Origin: Linyphia triangularis
Lineage: Eukaryota; Arthropoda; Arachnida; Araneae; Linyphiidae
Reading direction: 5' to 3'
NCBI GenBank assembly: GCA_963978545.1
Contig: OZ021724.1
Span: 27,083,933 to 27,147,932 of the forward strand
DNA length: 64,000 nt
Positions 34,263 to 45,650 of this stretch are shown here, piece by piece; within the stretch, counting starts at the first letter, position 1, and each line of letters opens with the position of its first letter. The translations under genes were made by a program, and so were the position numbers. The notes below the pieces were generated by a model, which saw only the letters and a list, made by a program, of their open reading frames with translations, had not been told where the DNA came from and did no database searches.

Positions 34263-34800
34263 TAGATCTTTTCTTCTTAGCGTTGGCAACTCCTGCCAAC
34301 GGAATCTCTTCTGAAAATACTTCATTTTTTTACTAAGACCATACAAAATTTGAGCATGAGGCGTTAAAGCATATTATAGCACTAGTGCGTTGAAGTGGTT
34401 TTACCTCACCCTTCGCGGTAGTCTTACTTTTGCTACAATTTCCGATTAAAAAAATATTTTTTTTGCATGCTATTATAAAAAATAATAATAATAATAATAA
34501 TAAATAAAAAAAATAAAAAAAAATACTCTACAGTATGATTCGTGCTCAAATTTTAAATGGTCCTTGTAAAGAAATGACATATTTTCAGATGAGATTCATT
34601 GACTGGAGTTACCAATATAAAAAATGTATCTGTATTCAAACTATTTTTTTGCGCGAGATAATAAAAAATAGTAATGCAACACGTGCGAAAATACTTTTCA
34701 AACTAGGTAAATTATTTTACTCGTGCTAACGCCTTCGTCAAATAAGCATTTTCCCTCGTTTAAAAAAGTATTACTTTCGCAACCAATTGCATGAATGTGT
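34263..34800. repeat. Dispersed repeat Y, copy 3
   Basis: Contains TTTGAGCATGAGGCGT, CACTAGTGCG, GACTGGAGTTACC and ACACGTGCGAAAATAC, shared with the other Y segments. An (AAT)n run is at about 34485-34503. Confidence 0.5.
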
Positions 34801-35440
34801 ATTAAATATTATTTAACAGAGGACATTTTGCCAGTCGTATTCAATTACAGACTCATTATAAATTTAGAATAATTCCATGCCACGTGTCGGGCAGAAATAT
34901 CAACTTTTTTAGATATAAATTACCTTCGTGATACTAATTTTCCCCAGTCTAAAATTAATGCGTGTCACGAAACATGATTTTCCTTAAAATTGAGTCATTA
35001 GATTACATAAATATTAATAATAATTTTTTATACTAAAGTTTGTTAGCTAATAATTATTCGTATTTAAGCAAACGAGCGCTACATCTGAGACAGAGCTGAA
35101 AAAAAATTCCTTTTGTACCCAAGTTCTAGGAAATTTTAGTTAACTAATAAAAATATTACGGGTAAATGTTTTTTCCTCTTAAAAACTCATTTTTTTTTTC
35201 GAAAAAACCACATGTATTTTTTTACATTATACAACGTCTTATTTCTATATTAAGATTAATTTACTTTAAAAGACACGATGTCTCTCTTGGGACATTCCTT
35301 TGAAGTATGCGGCTGTCTCACACTTGACAGGAAGAATAAAATTTTAGCAAATTGAGTTGTGGTAGTGACTTATGGAAGATATCAAGCGTGTACTTTTTGG
35401 CAACATGTAATGACTGAAATATTCCATTTTTAAATCCTTG
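34801..35440. other. No gene seen
   Basis: AT-rich sequence with no supported feature. Confidence 0.4.
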
Positions 35441-35640
35441 GCATTAACTTCGATTTTGCTTGTGTGGATGCCGGACAAATATGCGGTACCCTAATTAACC
35501 CATTTGCCGTTATCTGAACGGGTTGAACTTGGCAGATAGATTCAATGTCAATGATGATGCATTCCATCAAGTTTTGTTGGATGTCACTGTCACTAAAAGG
35601 TCGCTTTTATACACTCTTCAACGATAACTTCGGGATACTA
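35441..35640 (+). repeat. Dispersed repeat Z, copy 1
   Basis: TTAACTTCGATTTTGC, GTTGAACTTGGCAGATAGAT, GATGCATTCCATCAAGTTTT and CACTAAAAGGTCGCTTTTAT recur in this order at 38996, 48415 and partly 48725. There are no clear ends and no coding frame. Confidence 0.6.
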
Positions 35641-36268
35641 ATAAATCTCATTTAACTGATTATTGTTGAAACTCTTTCCTGTTGCCGACATTGTTTTAAT
35701 CGGAATAAATAAAATATACTTGGACGTTAATGCATAAATTCACATTCATTTTTAATAAATAAATTTTTAAACGTTGTTTGCAGAAATATTTTGCTGATAG
35801 AGATGTATTTAATGTTTAAAATAAGATGCTCACGCTGCCAACAGAATCTACACTTATCCAATCGAGATCTTCCAGCTTATTGTTGGGTGGATGGGTTCGA
35901 AAGATTTGAAGCCAAAGCAGGTCAAAACTTTCGGAAATTTATTCCGATATAACTCTTCGCAGATTCTCTTACAACTCCAGAAATTATCGCTCTAGTAGAC
36001 TCAATACAGTCTTTTCACAACAATAGAGCACAAAACAGCAGTTAAAAACTTGACAACGCAACTGCTAAAATCGTTGCAAAATACAGTTCACTTTCAGAAC
36101 TATCTGAATGCTCACTGAGAGACAGCTAACTCAGTAACTCCACTCAGTCAGTCAGTCAACTAACTCTTGGCCGGACTTGTATAGGAAAGGCGAATCTTCT
36201 CGAAACTTCCAGAGATAGAAATTTGGAGAACTTTCCAGATCGTAGTCGAAAATCCTTATACATATACA
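35641..36268. other. No gene seen
   Basis: Mixed sequence with a short (CAGT)n-like run at about 36146-36160. No supported gene. Confidence 0.35.
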
Positions 36269-36372
36269 TGGGGACCGAAAAAGTCGCCGAATGATGGCCA
36301 CGTTTGGCGACAAAAATTAGTCGCCAAAACCGTCGCCAACTTGGCTCTATCTCGCCAATTTGGCGAGATTGC
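36269..36372. repeat. Cluster of GTCGCCAA/TTGGCGAC inverted words
   Basis: A 9-bp stem TTTGGCGAC (36303-36311) pairs with GTCGCCAAA (36320-36328), and CTCGCCAATTTGGCGAG (36351-36367) is a perfect palindrome. Further GTCGCC copies occur at 36283 and 36332. Six or more GCGA/TCGC words in about 90 bp stand out against AT-rich flanks. No protein or transposon end is recognised. Confidence 0.6.
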
Positions 36373-37724
36373 CATTACCATAATGTTAAATGCCCTGCTC
36401 CTTGTAAAACTCGCTTCCCAGCATTATCTCTGTAAAACTCGTTTTCAAACATTAAGAGACACAATGCAGGGAAGCAAACTCTCACACTGCCTTATGCGTA
36501 ATGTACATAAATTTTCCTATTTACATAATCAATACTACGGAATATTTACATATATACAGAAGTTCGTAACATTATATATGATACATGTTTGTAACATTTA
36601 TAGTTCAGGAGGAATGGATCGATTAACTTTTAATCGTCTTTTTGATACTTCCGGTTGTCTATCATAAAAAGTTAATAACGATATTTTTCAGTCTAAAAAT
36701 CTAAACATGAACTTTCGCTTTTTGTAACAGAAGTCAACAATTAAAGTCTCCTTAAAATTTATTTTTCCACCAAGCGTATCCAAAGATTTTCTCAAAAGTT
36801 ACCTAATACAATTAATTTCATACCTTTGTAATACCTACCGTAAGTTTTGAAACGGGAATAACAGCAACATAAAAATTAATAAAAATTGTAATAGTTTGCG
36901 TAGAATGGGTCTTTGTATAAAATATTAGCATGCAAAATTTCCTAAAGCACTATAACTGTTATAAATATAAATAATAATTTTTAAAATCGAAATAAATAAT
37001 TAAATTGTTTAAAGAAACAAGACTAAACCATCTCTATCCAAAAAAAAATTGTTTCAAATAAAAAAAAAAATTAAAAAAAAAAAAAAAAAAAATACAATGT
37101 ATATTTATGTTTCACAATAAAATCAAAAATCTTATACTATCTCATAATAATAAATAATAACTAGAAAATCCATGAGACGATTAAAATTTGAACCATACTT
37201 TCTGCAATCAACACAATGACACTTCTAGTAACTTCGCCATTCCGGAATATTCTCAATCAACAAATAATCAAAAAGGTATAAACTGCGAAAAACAGAACTA
37301 ATTAATTCAAACCTTTAAAAAATCTCTTTCCTAATTCTCTAGCAGATATATTTGCATAAAAGTCACTCGAAATAAGTTTACTAATCGCGATTTTTCACTC
37401 GGGACAAGTGCCACTTTTCCGCCGTTGAATAACACTTGATATTAAGAGAGGGTCGCGCCTATTTTTCGATTCCGTTTTTAGTAAGCTGCCATTGTCGGGT
37501 CACTTGATAGGATAAGTGTCCTTGCAGCTTTTTTTAAGTGTTCACGAGTATAGGTGCAGGTCTTTTGTTCTCTGACGATAAATATCGATTCAAATAAGTT
37601 GTAGTTCAGATTCAGGATTTTATTATGGAAATTAATTAACAGGTGCTTTTCGGCCATTTGTATTCTTTGGTATAGCTTGTGCACTGCATTACAGTGAGGA
37701 GATTATGTAATGGTTAGATTAGGT
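36373..37724. other. No gene seen
   Basis: AT-rich with A runs around 37045-37092. The 108-codon frame at 36341 overlaps the inverted cluster and has no known domain. A small GC-richer patch lies at 37380-37480. Confidence 0.35.
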
Positions 37725-38196
37725 CGGAATTTTCATATGAATGGTATCCCTGATTTTAAAATTAAATAGCTCAAAAACAAAGTTCGGTAGAAGAGTGGAA
37801 CAGAAAGTACAGTTATTGTGACAGCTGTAAAAATTTTATACTGATTTTGAAAAATTAGTTACAAATGTTGCCAACAGGTGGCGCTGTAGTTGCAAAATTC
37901 TAGAAATATGTTATAAATTTGTCATCTGTTGAAATCACGCTAACTTTCTTTCACATTTATACAGTGGAACTGTCCGGAGACTGATTTCTCTGAGCTTCGG
38001 AGCACTCTTTATTCGTAAGAACTACAGTGTACAGCATCACCTGTTGGCAACGTTTGTAACTAATTTGGCAACTTTAGTTTAAGATTTTTTTTCAGCTTCC
38101 CAAAATAACTATACTTTTTGTTTCATTATTCAATTGGTCTTTGTTTTTGAGTTATTTAATTTTAAAATCAGGGAGTTCTTTTCTGAACACCCTGTA
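37725..38196. mobile_element. Foldback DNA element with CAGGGTGT-type end
   Basis: The right end, reverse complemented, starts TACAGGGTGTTCAGAAAAG. Both ends share TCCCTGATTTTAAAATTAAA and CTCAAAAACAAAG, and further in AGTTACAAAYGTTGCCAACAG. Inverted similarity covers roughly 150-200 bp per side. The left terminus is worn. No coding content. Confidence 0.72.
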
Positions 38197-38995
38197 TTTA
38201 TTTCGTCACTATTGTCAAACTACAAAAAAGCCATTGGGCGCTAAAACGAGCACTGAGGAGAAGGGGGGGGGAGGGGTTAAATCCATTTGACTATAAATCC
38301 TTCATGTGCATTGACAACTTTTATGCAAAATATGCTTAGGGGATTTTGATTTCAGATAGGATATTCATAGTGTTGGACTACTACGTCCATTCCAATGCCA
38401 TCGATTATTTTTTTTTGCCGACGACGGTCTGTAAGATTGCATGATGGCAAGTGGGGTAATTACCCTTTCGAAGATTTTGGGCGCCATAAACAAACAAAAT
38501 TGAAGTTAATAAAAAGGATTTAAACTGGACTGTATTAATTTCAAAGTATTACAAATTGAATAGAAAGCAGCAACGCGGTTTATCAAATGAGTTTGTTGTT
38601 TGACTACTGTTTAATTAAATTCGATAGCTGCTGGCGCATTTATCCATTTCTATCAATCAATGAAAATCAAACTTTGTCAGTTTTTATATCTAACTGTACT
38701 CAGTCAGTAACCTCAGTAGTCTGGTGAAAAGAAAAAAAAAAACTACTAAGTCAGAATTTCTATTAATTAGATGGGCTATCTATAGTCGACTTAAATACTA
38801 CCCAAGAAAACACTACCTGGGATGTAACCTGTTTTCAATACACTTTATACCGAATGTAAACCTCTGTGGGGAAGCTTATTGATTCAAGGTAAAATTATCC
38901 AGTCCTGAGGTTTAGCATAACTTTATGCAACAACAAATACCTCCATGATTTGCAATTTTGCAACGTTGCATTTTTAAAGTAATTATATTGACTTT
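38197..38995. other. No gene seen
   Basis: AT-rich with a G run near 38262-38273. Nothing is supported. Confidence 0.4.
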
Positions 38996-39230
38996 GATTC
39001 TGTTTGTACATTTATAGAGGGCAAAATCTTCAGAGGGTTAATTAACGCCCTCAAATTTGACAGAAGACATTTTCATTGTCTACAGGTTTATCTGCAAAGT
39101 ATCAGCTCAATTGGATACTTGCCGCCATTCAGTGGAACTGAATATATAGCCTTATTGTCATTGAAAATGCATTCTATCAAGTTCTGAGGCTTTCACTAAA
39201 AGGCCGCTTTTACACTCGTTTCTATTGACG
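38996..39230 (+). repeat. Dispersed repeat Z, copy 2
   Basis: Shows GGGCAAAATCTTCAGAGGG, TTAATTAACGCC, AATGCATTCTATCAAGTTC and CACTAAAAGGCCGCTTTTAC in the Z order. Confidence 0.6.
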
Positions 39231-40570
39231 CATGCAAAGACTAATTTGCCATCATCTAATCTATCTGAAACTCGACATTAGCAATGACAATGTATTCCGT
39301 CTAGTTTTGGAGGAGAAAAAAAAGCTACCGGCATGGAGTCCGTGATTTTCTAATTAGTGATCAAATACTATGGAAGGTCGATATGAGCTCAAAATCGCAT
39401 AAATAAGTTGCAATTGCACTTACAAATTACCTATGCATATAAAGATTTTATAGCAAAACTTTTTTTTAATAGGTTACTTATTTTATTCTTTGACAACGAT
39501 GATCCATTTCCTATTTCCTTTCCTCATACCGCTGCTCCTGAACAAAAACTAGGCGTGGCGCATTACATCAACGACAATCAACCGAAATTTTCTATATCCC
39601 ATTAGAAAGAGTTTCTATACGAGATGAGCAGGCGCAATACAAAATATTCAACAGCACCACACGGGGTCTCCCCTTTATCATTTCTCTTCCTGGCATCAAA
39701 AGTGTGGGTGGAGCCAGTGTTTAAAAGCCCGAGATGACACCTGTAACAAATTGGCGGGCAGTGTTTAGCTACACCTGCAGCCACCACATTAATGTAATTT
39801 CGATCATTTACAACTCTTTCTTGACGCGCGGCGTGTCTCTTGATCACGCAAAACCCGAAAATTTGCCCGACCTCTCGAGCTCATGATATGAAATGCAGTG
39901 GTGACCCCTTCGGATTATTCTTTAGTAGCTGCCTCGTTTGCCATTCTTCTTTTAAATTGCACTTCCCAGTCTAAAGGATGAATGACTAGATTCAGGTTGA
40001 GGATGGAGGAAGTATGTAATGATTTTATGAAACCCCCACATCTAGACTAGAGTTTCGTTAAATCCTCTTACTGATGAATTCTTGAAGTATAGTTAAAATG
40101 CTCTTTCTCACATTAAGTTTTCTCGTTAAATGACTATCCCACGAAAATATGGTTAGGTCGGTAGTTTATCCCACCGGCAAGGCTGATCATGGTTTGCAAA
40201 CTATATAGTTAAGTCTATTCCCATTAGATGAGGTTTTTTTTTAAGAAAAAGGGTAAAGGATTTCTTACCATCCTTCCTCAAGTAGCGAATAGGATTTTGA
40301 TTAATCTCTCCAATTCATTAGAAGGATGAGTGTAAGTCTCAACTTGAAACGATTGGTAAAAATATAAATTTACTCTATAGCATTTCAACAAGGGCATGTT
40401 TGACTAGCTTCACTAACAACTTAAACTATAGGAATGATCCCAATCAAACGATGGAACAAAAACAAAGAGCATTCAGTCTGGCGAATTCAATGCAACAAGT
40501 TCATATGCATGCAGATAATTTGCATTATCATCATTTTCATATCCAGCATATGAATTTTGGGGCCACAAAT
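39231..40570. other. GC-richer island at 39480-39900, no gene assigned
   Basis: Includes CAACGACAATCAACCG, GACGCGCGGCGTGTC and TTGCCCGACCTCTCG. The overlapping frames at 39408 and 39602 have no recognised domain. It may be regulatory. The rest is AT-rich. Confidence 0.35.
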
Positions 40571-40583
40571 CTACCCAGGCGGT

Positions 40584-40765
40584 GCCGACCAAAAGGTATA
40601 GTGGTTAGAGTGCTAGCTTCTAGACCGCGAGGTTACGGGTTCGAGTCCCGTGTAAGGCATGGGTGTTTTGTAAATGTTTGTTGGCTTGTCAAATGACGAA
40701 TGTTTCGGCGCGTTATAGCCCTCGTGTTGCTGACGGCGCCAGATAATCTGAAAACAACCAACCAA
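40584..40765 (+). mobile_element. tRNA-derived SINE, copy 4, with 13-bp duplication
   Basis: Begins GCCGACCAAAAGGTATAGTGG, with B box GGGTTCGAGTCCC and tail CAACCAACCAA. CTACCCAGGCGGT is perfectly duplicated at 40571-40583 and 40766-40778. It is 182 bp, the same length as copy 2. Confidence 0.94.
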
Positions 40766-40778
40766 CTACCCAGGCGGT

Positions 40779-41118
40779 ACTCAAACCAGCATGCAGAGTA
40801 TTCCAAACATCTAGACTTTACCCGGCTACATAGGATCAGGCGCAACAAACTCAACCACATAGGGAAGACATATACGCTGGTAGCTACAAATCTCCAAACC
40901 ATGTTATTCTTACATGTTTATTATGTTATTCTTCTCAACATGTTACTCTTCTACATGTTATTACATGTTATTCTTCTCAACAATCTTTCTCTTAATCCTA
41001 GAAAGATCGAGGAGGACTAGGATGGTCCCTGGAGGAGTATTCGAATGAATCCAGGAAATCCCTAAAATCTGACTAAATTCTTTCACGCTACTGCTTCACA
41101 ATCCCCTTATATGTGTAA
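40779..41118. other. No gene; short imperfect tandem
   Basis: ACATGTTATTCTT-like words repeat four times at 40900-40980. Otherwise nothing is supported. Confidence 0.4.
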
Positions 41119-41225
41119 TACACTGTAAAAAAAAACCGTCACTTATACGGAAATTCCCAGTATTATCAACGGTTTAAATCCGTAAACCTGAATTTACGGT
41201 TTAAAGCAGTTTTCGTAGGCAAGGT

Positions 41226-41337
41226 TACAGTTAATAACCGTCATTCACCAAGAATCGCTCTCTGCGCATGCGCATTACGCCTTCCTTCGAAAACGACGCC
41301 GAGCATGTTTGTTTTGAAAGAAAGTGGCTTCTTTGGT
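41226..41337 (+). promoter_or_regulatory. Promoter-like segment with NRF1-type palindrome and donor
   Basis: GC-richer, with TGCGCATGCGCA at 41263-41274 (the palindromic site bound by NRF1-type factors in animals), then GAAAACGACGCCGAGCATG, ending GGCTTCTTTG with donor GTAAGT at 41336. It looks like a TATA-less promoter and a short leader exon of a gene carried by the 5.7-kb element. This is inference from motifs only. Confidence 0.35.
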
Positions 41338-42052
41338 AAGTTTCTTTTCATTATAATGATCAATTAAGCATTCATATCAATCATTCATCATAATCATTTA
41401 TCAATTAATTTGTTCATTGCTATGAAATTCATGTATGTACATAAAATTACATCAGAATCAGAAAATGTTTATTTTATTGAATGTAAGCAAAAACAGCGAT
41501 GTTGTTCTATTGTTTTTCTGAAACATATGCGTGTGATATAGAATATTGTACGTAATATTTCACGAGTTTGTAAGAGTTGTAAAACTAAATGAAGTTTAAT
41601 TAACTGCATTGGCTATCATTTAGAAATGTGCTCTTTAGTTTTGTAATAACTTTTGAATGTTTTGGCACAAATTTTGCAAATGAAACTTCGGAAGATCAGA
41701 TTTGATATCTGAGAATTAAAATTTTATTTAAAAATTACTTACTACAGATGTAGTTTAGGACATTTTTTGGGGGCGATTTTATTTGTTATTTTTTTCTTCT
41801 GGGTAATTGTAGTTTTTGTCAAAGAGTTTTATTTTAAGTTATATTTTATACTTTATTTGTTTTGTTTTTTTCAGGAAAAATGCAGTTTGTAACAATGGGT
41901 TTTTATTTTAAGTTAGCATACTTTAATTTTATTACTTATATTTTAATTTGATTTTATTATTGTTTATGTTTTAACTTATTCAGTTACCATGTTTTTGATT
42001 TTTTTTATCGCCAAATGCCCCACTACATCTGTTCCATTGTGTGAAGTTTCAG

Positions 42053-42194
42053 TCAAACGACACTGCAGTTTCATTGCGATTGTTTCAAATCAAAGTCTGC
42101 TGGGATTGCCTTAGAAATCACTTGGGAACATTTTCAGTCTCTTACATGGCACCTACCGCCTTTGACTGAAGAAAATCATGTTCCTCAAGATTAG
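42053..42194 (+). pseudogene. Exon-like 46-codon terminal segment, unidentified
   Basis: After the acceptor GTGTGAAGTTTCAG, one nucleotide precedes an open frame of 46 codons ending in TAG. It reads QTTLQFHCDCFKSK, then GIALEITWEHFQ, then WHLPPLTEENHVPQD. The composition is protein-like in an otherwise T-rich region. I do not recognise it. It may be the last exon of a gene carried by the large element, linked to the donor at 41336. No stop interrupts it, but no gene structure is proven. Confidence 0.3.
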
Positions 42195-42856
42195 ATAGCT
42201 TATTTGTCAAGACAAGATCATCTGTCATAAATGTTATCGTACTTGGTCACTGGCAAAAGTAAGGGAAGGGCTGGTGATCTTTGGGATTGAATTAATTGCA
42301 AAACAGATTTTTAAAATGTTGCTGTTTTCAAGTACTATAGCATTGGTGTGATGATATAGCCTTTCAATGCAGGGGTTAAAAGACCTCTTCATTTTATGAA
42401 ATGTGTTAGTTGAATTAATGTAAAATTCTTTAAAAACGTAGCTAAAAAATGAACCTACGTTTGTGAGCAAAGAAAAAAGATTTTCTTTCAATAAATTTCT
42501 TTTTTTTAGCGTTAACGGATAGTAGTAATTGAGAATTTCTAATCCATTCCTTCCGCAAATTATCGTTTTATCGCTTATAACATTAAACGCCATGAACCTA
42601 ATGATATAATAAGAAATAGTGTTGTGTGAAATATTGAGTCTTTATTTTAAGGAGATAAACTTAAATTTTATTTTTGAAGGAAATTGATCCATTTATCCCA
42701 TCCCTAGACTACCCAATTGATGTGCAGATCCATATTTCAAAATAAGGTTTTTAAAAGATGATTTCATGCTAGCTAGTTCATTTGACTCTTTTCACGAGTG
42801 TAAATATATGTACATAAGGATGACAAATTTTACAATATTTTTCATATTTTGTACAG

Positions 42857-42973
42857 TTTATTGGAATTTTTCAAAAAGAAACTACCAGTTGTGCTGAATG
42901 CCTTGCTGTACAGCAGTTTTATCGCTGGCTCCTAACAACTCCTTAGACTTTAAAAGTTCTCTGCACTTTTCAG
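42857..42973 (+). pseudogene. Exon-like segment with in-frame stops
   Basis: Bounded by TTTTGTACAG and a donor at GTAAAC. One frame reads LLEFFKKKLPVVLNALLYSS and FIAGS before TAA, with another stop soon after. A coding origin is suggested by composition and splice signals, but the stops mean it is decayed or spurious. Confidence 0.2.
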
Positions 42974-43210
42974 GTAAACTATCGAGATTCTTTTATTTTA
43001 GATAGGATTTAGGGACAAATACAACTCTATTTATTTGAAGTGAGAATACTGTTGGAATAAATTTTAGTGCTTTTAGAATAAATTTACTTAGTGTATTATA
43101 ATTAGAATTAAACATTTTTATTTCTTGCAACGTTCAGTGGTAAGCTAAGTTTTATAAGAACTTGCTTGTTTCACCTTTGTTAGAGGTGCTGTACTTAAAT
43201 AACACTAATA

Positions 43211-43630
43211 TAGAGTGGCCACAGAACCAGGAAAACTTGGAAATCGGGAAAATGTCAGGGAACTATCTCATTCTGGAAAAAAATCAGGGATTTTTTTTAA
43301 ATTTCACAGAAATCAGGGAAATTTTCTTTGTTCTGAAGACACGTTTTCCTGATCATCCACATTTTGGCGCCATTTACCCAGAGAATTGTGGCGGTAATCG
43401 TTGAAAATGTAATGTTTCGGAATAATTTGAACTTTTCATTACCGCCAAAACTATTTTTAAAAAATTGGCACGTTATCTCTTTAGCTAACATGTTCTATTT
43501 GATCAGGATGTCTACACTTCTGGATAAGTTGGGGAAATTGGATAAAAAGTTTGCCATAAAATCGGGGAATATTTTCAGAAATCCATCATGGAAATCAGGG
43601 AACTTTTTTTCGTAAATTTTGTGGCCACCC
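43211..43630. mobile_element. MITE with GTGGCCAC-type ends
   Basis: Begins TAGAGTGGCCACAGAACCAGG and ends AAATTTTGTGGCCACCC. Internal words such as AAATCAGGGAA repeat in the same sense. The outermost ~12 bp pair as inverted repeats. The open frames 43162 and 43364 are shadows. This terminus type is widespread in animal genomes. The superfamily is not assigned. Confidence 0.55.
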
Positions 43631-44099
43631 GGTAATAGTAGTTTTGATAATCTGCTATCATTTACATACAAGTGTTTATTTCATTTACTATTTGAGGTTT
43701 GTTTTAAAAATAGTTTTGCTTTTGTGAATGCTAATTATGACATTAGTATTGTTACAGAGCTATGTTAGTGGCATTTAAAAAGCTTAAACACTGGTTGTAA
43801 TTGCACATAAAAGTTACCAATGCATATAAAGGATTTATATTAAAAACTTTATTTTGATCTGTATCACAGGTGCTTCTGGGTATGAATCCAGACAAAGGCT
43901 CAGTCACCGCAATGATGTTCCGATACCTACTCTACCACAACCACGGGTCCCAGAGACGCCCAAGAGAACGTCCCCCAAAGCATAATACCGCCACCACCGG
44001 CCTGAGGGAGCACTGTACATGACCTACTGTACATTCAGGGAGCAACTGTTCGCCTGAAAGACGGCGTATCCTGACTCTGCCATCTGACCAGGCAACTCG

Positions 44100-44958
44100 A
44101 TCAGGCCGATATCCTTGCTAAGGAGAATTGCAGGATTTCAACATCTCCCTCTTCCACACTTACTTTTTTGGAATTGTACTCTCTGGAAAAATCAAAGATC
44201 TCGGAGGAGTGGAAAACACCCCAACCCATAATTGGTACAAGGGCTCAAAACCGGGTTTGTCCCTTGACCTCCCGTGTGACAGACATACCCGGACTGTTCT
44301 ATCAAGGCTTGCTAGCGGTCACATCAAGTGCCTAACTTTCAACGAGGGCACGAAAACCTTTGCCACCTGCACCAAGTGCCAAAATCATCAGACCTCTCCT
44401 GAGCACCTCTTGGATTGCATTGGACTCTCTAAGGAGGATCTCTTTGTCACGCACTCTGGTCACCAAGAAAGAACAGAGGTGAGTTCAAAGATTGCATTGG
44501 GTTTATTGTTTACACTGCAAGCATAAGCAACGGGCCGCCACACCGAGGGGGAAGTAGTGAACTTCTTACGCTTACCAGGGCTGGTTGCGGCAGCGATTCC
44601 AAGGCGGTGACAGCTTTTCCGGTACACTTTACGTCAGGTCCACCGACCAGCGGTAACCTAAACACCAACTCGGTGTATCCTACAGGCTAACTGAGCCTAA
44701 ACATAAAACTAAAAAAAACCAGCAAGCAGCCCCGAAGACCTTAACTAGCTGCTTTTATTTACCAGGCCGCTTGGACATGCGCTCTCGCCGATGTTGTGGC
44801 TGACCAATCAAGGTGAAGATGTGCAGAAGAGGTGCGCATGCCAGGTTGAACCGTCACATCTTTAGCAATCCTCTCCTAGTCTTCGACTTCCTTTTAGTCA
44901 ACGAACTCGTGGATCTTGTCTGACTCCGTCAGACAGTGAGGATTAGCAACAACAACAA
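44100..44958 (+). pseudogene. 5'-truncated LINE: RNase H tail and 3' end
   Basis: From 44099 the frame reads DQADILAKENCRIS (end of the RNase H fold), shifts frame near 44220, and continues in a second frame (44221-44440) with SRLASGHIKCLTF, TCTKCQNHQTSPEHLLDCIG and LSKEDLF. It is cut by the solo LTR and resumes at 44864 SNPLLVFDFLLVNELVDLV with stop at 44921. A short UTR ends in (AAC)n. The target GGCAACTCG is duplicated at 44091-44099 and 44961-44969. The zinc-knuckle-like CxxC with EHLLDC is typical of RNase H-bearing LINE tails known from spiders. Function is lost. Confidence 0.85.
44445..44858 (-). mobile_element. Solo LTR, 414 bp, 4-bp duplication
   Basis: Plus strand TGTCACGC to CGTCACA, with TCTT duplicated at 44441-44444 and 44859-44862. 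Removing the LTR and one TCTT makes the interrupted LINE frame continuous across the junction (LSKEDLF to SNPLLVF), which proves the boundaries. Orientation is minus. Read that way it has a TATA-like GGTAAATAAAAG at 44763 about 95 nt from the start, and AATAAA at 44507 about 58 nt before the end. Length and 4-bp duplication suit a Ty3-type LTR. No internal region remains. Confidence 0.88.
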
Positions 44959-45429
44959 CAGGCAACTCGCTCCCACACACAGAAGTAAGTGAAAGAATGA
45001 TTCTTCAGACTCTCCAGCAGCAGTTAAATACCACTTCCACCTGATCACGTGCCTTCCACGTCATCCAGGCGAGTTCATTGCAAAATGTAGGGGTGGTCAT
45101 CTTTCAATTTTAACTTAATTTTCTTATGTGAATACATTGAATTATTAGCCTTTAAAAAATTTTTAAGTATGTTTACTGTGGTAATTTGGACATTTTATAA
45201 GATGGTGATTTTGTAGAGTCATAATTATTCAGATATAACTTGCATTGGTCAATTTTGAAAATTTATTAGATGTGTTCAATAATTTGTACATTCCGCAATC
45301 TAAATTTTTCCTTTTCGTATATTTTGCATATTTTTCTAAACTGAAAAATTAATAATGATTTTCATATGGCCTTAAAAGTTGCTGCAGCTTGTATTGATTG
45401 ATATGATTAATTATTCCTAGAAATTTTTT

Positions 45430-45650
45430 AATATTTTGTTTATTAAATAAAGTAATCTGAACCACTTTTCATTCGTGTGTATTGAAATTTTATAATTATG
45501 TATACTTTTATACTGTCAATTTTGAAAATTTATTAAATATGTTTAATAATTATTAGATGTGTTTCAATAATATTTTGTTTATTAAATAAAGTAATCTGAA
45601 CCACTTTTCATTCGTGTGTATTGAAATTTTATAATTATGTATACTTTTAT
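45430..45650. repeat. Identical 82-bp direct repeats
   Basis: Segments 45430-45511 and 45569-45650 are identical over 82 bp, 57 bp apart. The spacer also resembles 45247-45290 (TCAATTTTGAAAATTTATTA). Perfect identity suggests a very recent duplication or an assembly artefact. Confidence 0.9.

Larger units (their letters stand above)
43871..45060 (-). pseudogene. Tc1-type transposase fossil, split by insertions
   Basis: On the minus strand it reads DGRVRIRRLSGEQLLPE (44075-44030), then after a frameshift QAGGGGIMLWGTFSW and ASLGPVVVVE (about 44000-43930). These are hallmark blocks of the Tc1 DDE domain (usual forms DGRVRVWR and GGGSVMVWG). Upstream sequence resumes at 44970 beyond a nested insertion with the target GGCAACTCG duplicated. 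Ends and catalytic residues are not preserved. It is a different Tc1 lineage from the 23726 relic. Confidence 0.75.

Noticed and set aside
36341..36667. 108-codon open frame
   Set aside because: It begins within the GTCGCCAA palindrome cluster, has no known motif and no splice support.
44445..44858. Intron inside the LINE RNase H frame
   Set aside because: GT/AG borders do not fit, whereas TGTCAC to GTCACA ends and the TCTT duplication fit a solo LTR exactly.
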